Assembly (NCBI GenBank): GCA_051745065.1
Contig: JBNJDQ010000108.1
Location: 1 to 8,224, forward strand
Direction of reading: 5' to 3'
Length of the DNA stretch: 8,224 nt
From: Chitinivibrio sp051745065
GTDB taxonomy: Bacteria; Fibrobacterota; Chitinivibrionia; Chitinivibrionales; Chitinivibrionaceae
The position numbers were made by a program, and so were the translations under genes. Shown here in pieces: positions 6,112 to 8,224 of this stretch. The notes under the pieces are model-generated. The model saw only the letters and a list, made by a program, of their open reading frames with translations. It searched no databases and was not told the DNA's origin. The stretch's first letter is position 1; each line of letters opens with the position of its first letter.

Positions 6112-7923
6112 ATGACTGTGCGAAAAATGCTGACCCTCGGATTTTCTGTCATGGTACTGCTTATTCTGATCATCAGTACGGTATCAATTCTTCAAAGCAG
6201 CAGCTCCAAGCAGGAGATTGGAAAAATCATAACCCGGTACAATGCGCTCAGCGAAGATGCGCAGCAGCTGAAGATACTTATGCTGCAGCATCGACGCTAC
6301 GAAAAAGATCTCTTCCTTACAATCGGCGACCGCACAACACAGCAGGAAAAATACCTTCCGCGCATTCGGAAGAAAAAAACAGAGATGGAGGATCTGATTG
6401 CTGAGATTACCCGAAAGTCATCTGACATTGATGATTTTACACCGCAGGAACGCGACATCATCTCCGGTCTTGACGACCTGTACAGGAAATATTACGAAGG
6501 CCTTATGCGTTCTGCAGATACAGCCCTGACCCAAAGGGTCACTCCGCAGGAAGCCAACGCCGTCATGATCCCCTATAAAGATCATATTTACACCCTGGAA
6601 GATAATATCGATACCATCATGGCCCGAACCAACGACCTGACCCACAGCTATAACACCGCCCTGAAAGAAAATATCAACCGAAGTTTGCTGATCATTTCCA
6701 TTCTTGCTGTTTTGGCTCTCATTGCAGCAGTTATTATTCCCCTTATCACCATAAAAAAGACTCTTGCCCCGCTTGGGGATGAGCCGTCGGAACTTGCCGC
6801 CATTGCCCGTCGTGTCGCCCTGGGTGAAACGGACATGTCCTTTCGTACGCGGCAACAGAAGACCGACCACAGCGTCTACCGTGCCATGGAGGATATGACC
6901 CGGGCTCTCTCCCGAAAAGCCCAGGAAGCCCGGATTATCGCGGAAGGCGACCTTACGGGAACTGTGGATATCGCCTCACAGAATGATACCCTCGGTACAG
7001 CCCTTGATGATATGACACAGACCCTTAAAGAAATCATCCACCGAATAAAAGGGGTTACGGGGGAAGTCAGCGCCGGAACGCGGGAAATCGAACGGGCAAG
7101 CGGTGATCTTGCTGACGGGGCCACGCGGGCGGCAGCCAATATTCAGGAAATCAACAGCGCTGCAGAAGAACTCGCCCATACCTCCGGCAAAAACAAAGAG
7201 CAGATAGAGACCGCCAATAAGCGCATGGCGGCCACGAATGATCGGGCCGGTCAGGGTAAAAAAGTAATTGAGGATCTTGTTACCGCCATGAACGATATAA
7301 CCCGCTCCAGCAAGGAAATTGCCAAAATCATAAAGTCCATAGATGACATCGCATTTCAAACAAACCTTCTGGCCCTGAATGCCTCTGTGGAAGCAGCCCG
7401 GGCGGGCAAACACGGCAAGGGCTTTGCCGTTGTTGCAGATGAAGTTCGAACCCTCGCCCGGCGCAGTGCCAAAGCAGCCCGGGAAACCGCTGATATTATC
7501 GGACAGACCAACGAGAAGATCAGTCACGGAAACAAAACAATGGAAACAACCAATACCCTCTTTGAAGAAATCATACACGAGATACACCGGGTCGGCACAA
7601 TTTTTTCAACCCTTACGGATGCCGCAAAGGAACAGGACGGAACAATTGCGGAAATGAAGGAGGAGCTTCACAGTATTGATGAAATTATTCAATCCAATGC
7701 CGCAAGTTCCGAGGAAACCTCCTCTGCAGTAACACAGCTCTCCGCGCAGGCGCAGATATTAAATGAATCCGTGGCGGCCTTTAAAACAGGCACCGAAGAT
7801 ACTCCCCCGAAGAGGTCTTCCCACAGGTCCTCCGGGAAAAGCATCTCCCCAAAGTCGGAGAAGTCCGATTCAGCGCAAGCACCCCGCCTGTCCTGGCACG
7901 ATGAACCTGATTTCCTCAGTTAA
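6112..7923 (+). CDS. Methyl-accepting chemotaxis protein (603 aa)
   Basis: An inner-membrane chemoreceptor. TM1 is about residues 8-27. A periplasmic helical domain of about 160 residues follows, containing RRYEKDLFL (61-69), a motif frequent in four-helix-bundle sensor domains. TM2 is about 191-213. Two consecutive HAMP-like segments come next (about 214-264 and 265-313; GDLTGTV at 279-285). The signalling hairpin tip is highly conserved: DDIAFQTNLLALNASVEAAR (411-430), then AGKHGKGFAVVADEVRTLAR. Glutamate pairs at 352-353 and 534-535 look like methylation sites. From memory of E. coli Tsr, the tip-to-end spacing matches the 36H class. The C-terminal 45 residues are Ser/Pro/Lys-rich and end WHDEPDFLS, without a clear xWxxF CheR-docking pentapeptide. 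AGGGAG (6097-6102) lies nine bases before the ATG. No che genes are adjacent, so it feeds a pathway encoded elsewhere. The ligand is unknown. Confidence 0.96.
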   Translation: MTVRKMLTLGFSVMVLLILIISTVSILQSSSSKQEIGKIITRYNALSEDAQQLKILMLQHRRYEKDLFLTIGDRTTQQEKYLPRIRKKKTEMEDLIAEITRKSSDIDDFTPQERDIISGLDDLYRKYYEGLMRSADTALTQRVTPQEANAVMIPYKDHIYTLEDNIDTIMARTNDLTHSYNTALKENINRSLLIISILAVLALIAAVIIPLITIKKTLAPLGDEPSELAAIARRVALGETDMSFRTRQQKTDHSVYRAMEDMTRALSRKAQEARIIAEGDLTGTVDIASQNDTLGTALDDMTQTLKEIIHRIKGVTGEVSAGTREIERASGDLADGATRAAANIQEINSAAEELAHTSGKNKEQIETANKRMAATNDRAGQGKKVIEDLVTAMNDITRSSKEIAKIIKSIDDIAFQTNLLALNASVEAARAGKHGKGFAVVADEVRTLARRSAKAARETADIIGQTNEKISHGNKTMETTNTLFEEIIHEIHRVGTIFSTLTDAAKEQDGTIAEMKEELHSIDEIIQSNAASSEETSSAVTQLSAQAQILNESVAAFKTGTEDTPPKRSSHRSSGKSISPKSEKSDSAQAPRLSWHDEPDFLS

Positions 7924-7991
7924 AACGGGTTTTATCCTGTAACCGATTATTATCGCAGGGGTATAATAAGTTGCCCCTTTACCCATTGGGT
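7921..7991. other. Short inverted repeats after the chemoreceptor gene; weak terminator candidates
   Basis: The stop codon starts a perfect inverted repeat TAAAAC-GG-GTTTTA (7921-7934). Further on, AGGGG (7957-7961) can pair with CCCCT (7974-7978) around a 12-base loop, followed only by TTA. ACCCA-T-TGGGT (7981-7991) is another exact inverted repeat. The AGGGG/CCCCT hairpin is the likeliest terminator for the chemoreceptor, but it lacks a real T-run. A TATAAT at 7962-7967 has no matching -35 box. Confidence 0.3.
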
Positions 7992-8049
7992 GATGCAGAC
8001 TCGTTCTTTACACGCAGTTCAAATCCCTTTTCATAATCAATACGTTACG

Positions 8050-8111
8050 CAACTGTTTTGCAGTTGAAATAATTATGTCATTGTTTTGCAAACAAACTCA
8101 ACTGCTGCAGT
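8050..8111. repeat. Cluster of small hairpins sharing TGTTTTGCA and CAACTG
   Basis: Three exact inverted repeats lie within 62 bases: CAACTG-ttttg-CAGTTG (8050-8066), TTGTTT-tgc-AAACAA (8081-8095) and ACTGC-t-GCAGT (8101-8111). The 9-mer TGTTTTGCA occurs at 8054 and again at 8082, and CAACTG occurs at 8050 and 8099. The hairpins are AT-rich and lack T-runs, so they are not standard terminators. The last one overlaps the end of the probable minus-strand gene. Confidence 0.5.
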
Positions 8112-8224
8112 CAGGATACAAGACGGGGGAAGTCACGACATTTTCCGGTACAAGTTTTTCTTCCCGATTTACTGCGTTTCGTGCCTGGGGAATTTCCGGG
8201 CGTTCCGCTTCGGCGGGGCAGAGC
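8098..8224 (-). CDS. Probable C-terminal end of an unrecognised gene (runs off the right edge)
   Basis: On the minus strand one frame is open from the right edge (first full codon at 8223) for 41 codons to a TGA at 8100-8098. The visible peptide is Glu- and Pro-rich and hydrophilic (it includes AEAERPEIPQ and NREEKLVPEN, and ends YPDCSS). Its composition and mixed third positions resemble the other genes here. It would converge on the chemoreceptor gene, with a 174-base gap. The opposite strand is also open across this stretch (ATG at 8075), but that peptide is Ser/Phe/Arg-rich and has no ribosome-binding site. I do not recognise the protein, and so short a piece cannot be assigned to a family. 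Confidence 0.45.
   Translation of the reverse strand, partial: LCPAEAERPEIPQARNAVNREEKLVPENVVTSPVLYPDCSS

Noticed and set aside
6418..7587. Long minus-strand frames opposite the chemoreceptor
   Set aside because: The chemoreceptor frame is unambiguous and these are its shadows.
7973..8030. tRNA-like stretch: GCCCC start, GGGTGATGC, TTTACAC resembling a valine anticodon loop, and GTTCAAATC (8017-8025) resembling a T-loop
   Set aside because: The T-stem does not pair, no anticodon stem forms, and no 3' partner for the acceptor is present. It could be a decayed tRNA, but the evidence is too thin to call.
8075..8224. Plus-strand frame from an ATG at 8075 to the right edge
   Set aside because: There is no ribosome-binding site, and the peptide is Ser/Phe/Arg-rich in the way a reverse of a Glu-rich gene would be. 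The minus-strand frame is more protein-like, though this remains uncertain.

Overview
The window is ordinary-looking chromosome of moderate GC (roughly half) from a motile, diderm (Gram-negative-type) bacterium. The cell-envelope inference rests on a lipoprotein with periplasmic-adaptor architecture; motility rests on a classical transmembrane chemoreceptor. The S20 protein and the mix of families do not let me name a phylum with confidence. A Fibrobacterota-like or other deep FCB/spirochaete-like lineage is only a guess. No insertion sequence, CRISPR array, integrase, plasmid or phage gene is visible.

Layout from left to right. (1) Bases 1-1333, minus strand: two tandem UbiA-superfamily prenyltransferase paralogues joined by an ATGA stop/start overlap; the downstream one runs off the left edge. 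(2) Bases 1367-1437: back-to-back promoters drive the ubiA pair leftwards and rpsT (ribosomal protein S20) rightwards. rpsT ends in a textbook C(UUCG)G terminator. (3) Bases 1890-3116, minus: a receiver-HDOD response regulator alone in its transcription unit. Its promoter-like region carries a perfect 14-bp palindrome between the -35 and -10 boxes. (4) Bases 3223-6018, minus: DUF58 protein, MoxR AAA+ ATPase and, upstream, an HlyD-like lipoprotein, probably one envelope-related transcription unit with a possible internal promoter. moxR and the DUF58 gene overlap by one base. (5) Bases 6112-7923, plus: a methyl-accepting chemotaxis protein transcribed divergently from the lipoprotein, with overlapping -10 elements. 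(6) Bases 7924-8224: a short intergenic stretch rich in small inverted repeats, then the probable C-terminal end of a convergent, unrecognised gene.

Functional reading: the UbiA pair makes or modifies a prenylated lipid or quinone in the membrane. MoxR and DUF58 form a conserved chaperone-like pair that acts on an unknown, usually envelope-associated, client. The lipoprotein resembles the periplasmic adaptor of a tripartite pump, but no pump or outer-membrane channel gene is present here. The HDOD regulator and the chemoreceptor are stand-alone signalling components whose partners must be encoded elsewhere. I found no clear evidence of a wholly new system. The best leads are the orphan adaptor next to moxR-DUF58, the palindrome inside the HDOD promoter, and the coupled UbiA paralogues.
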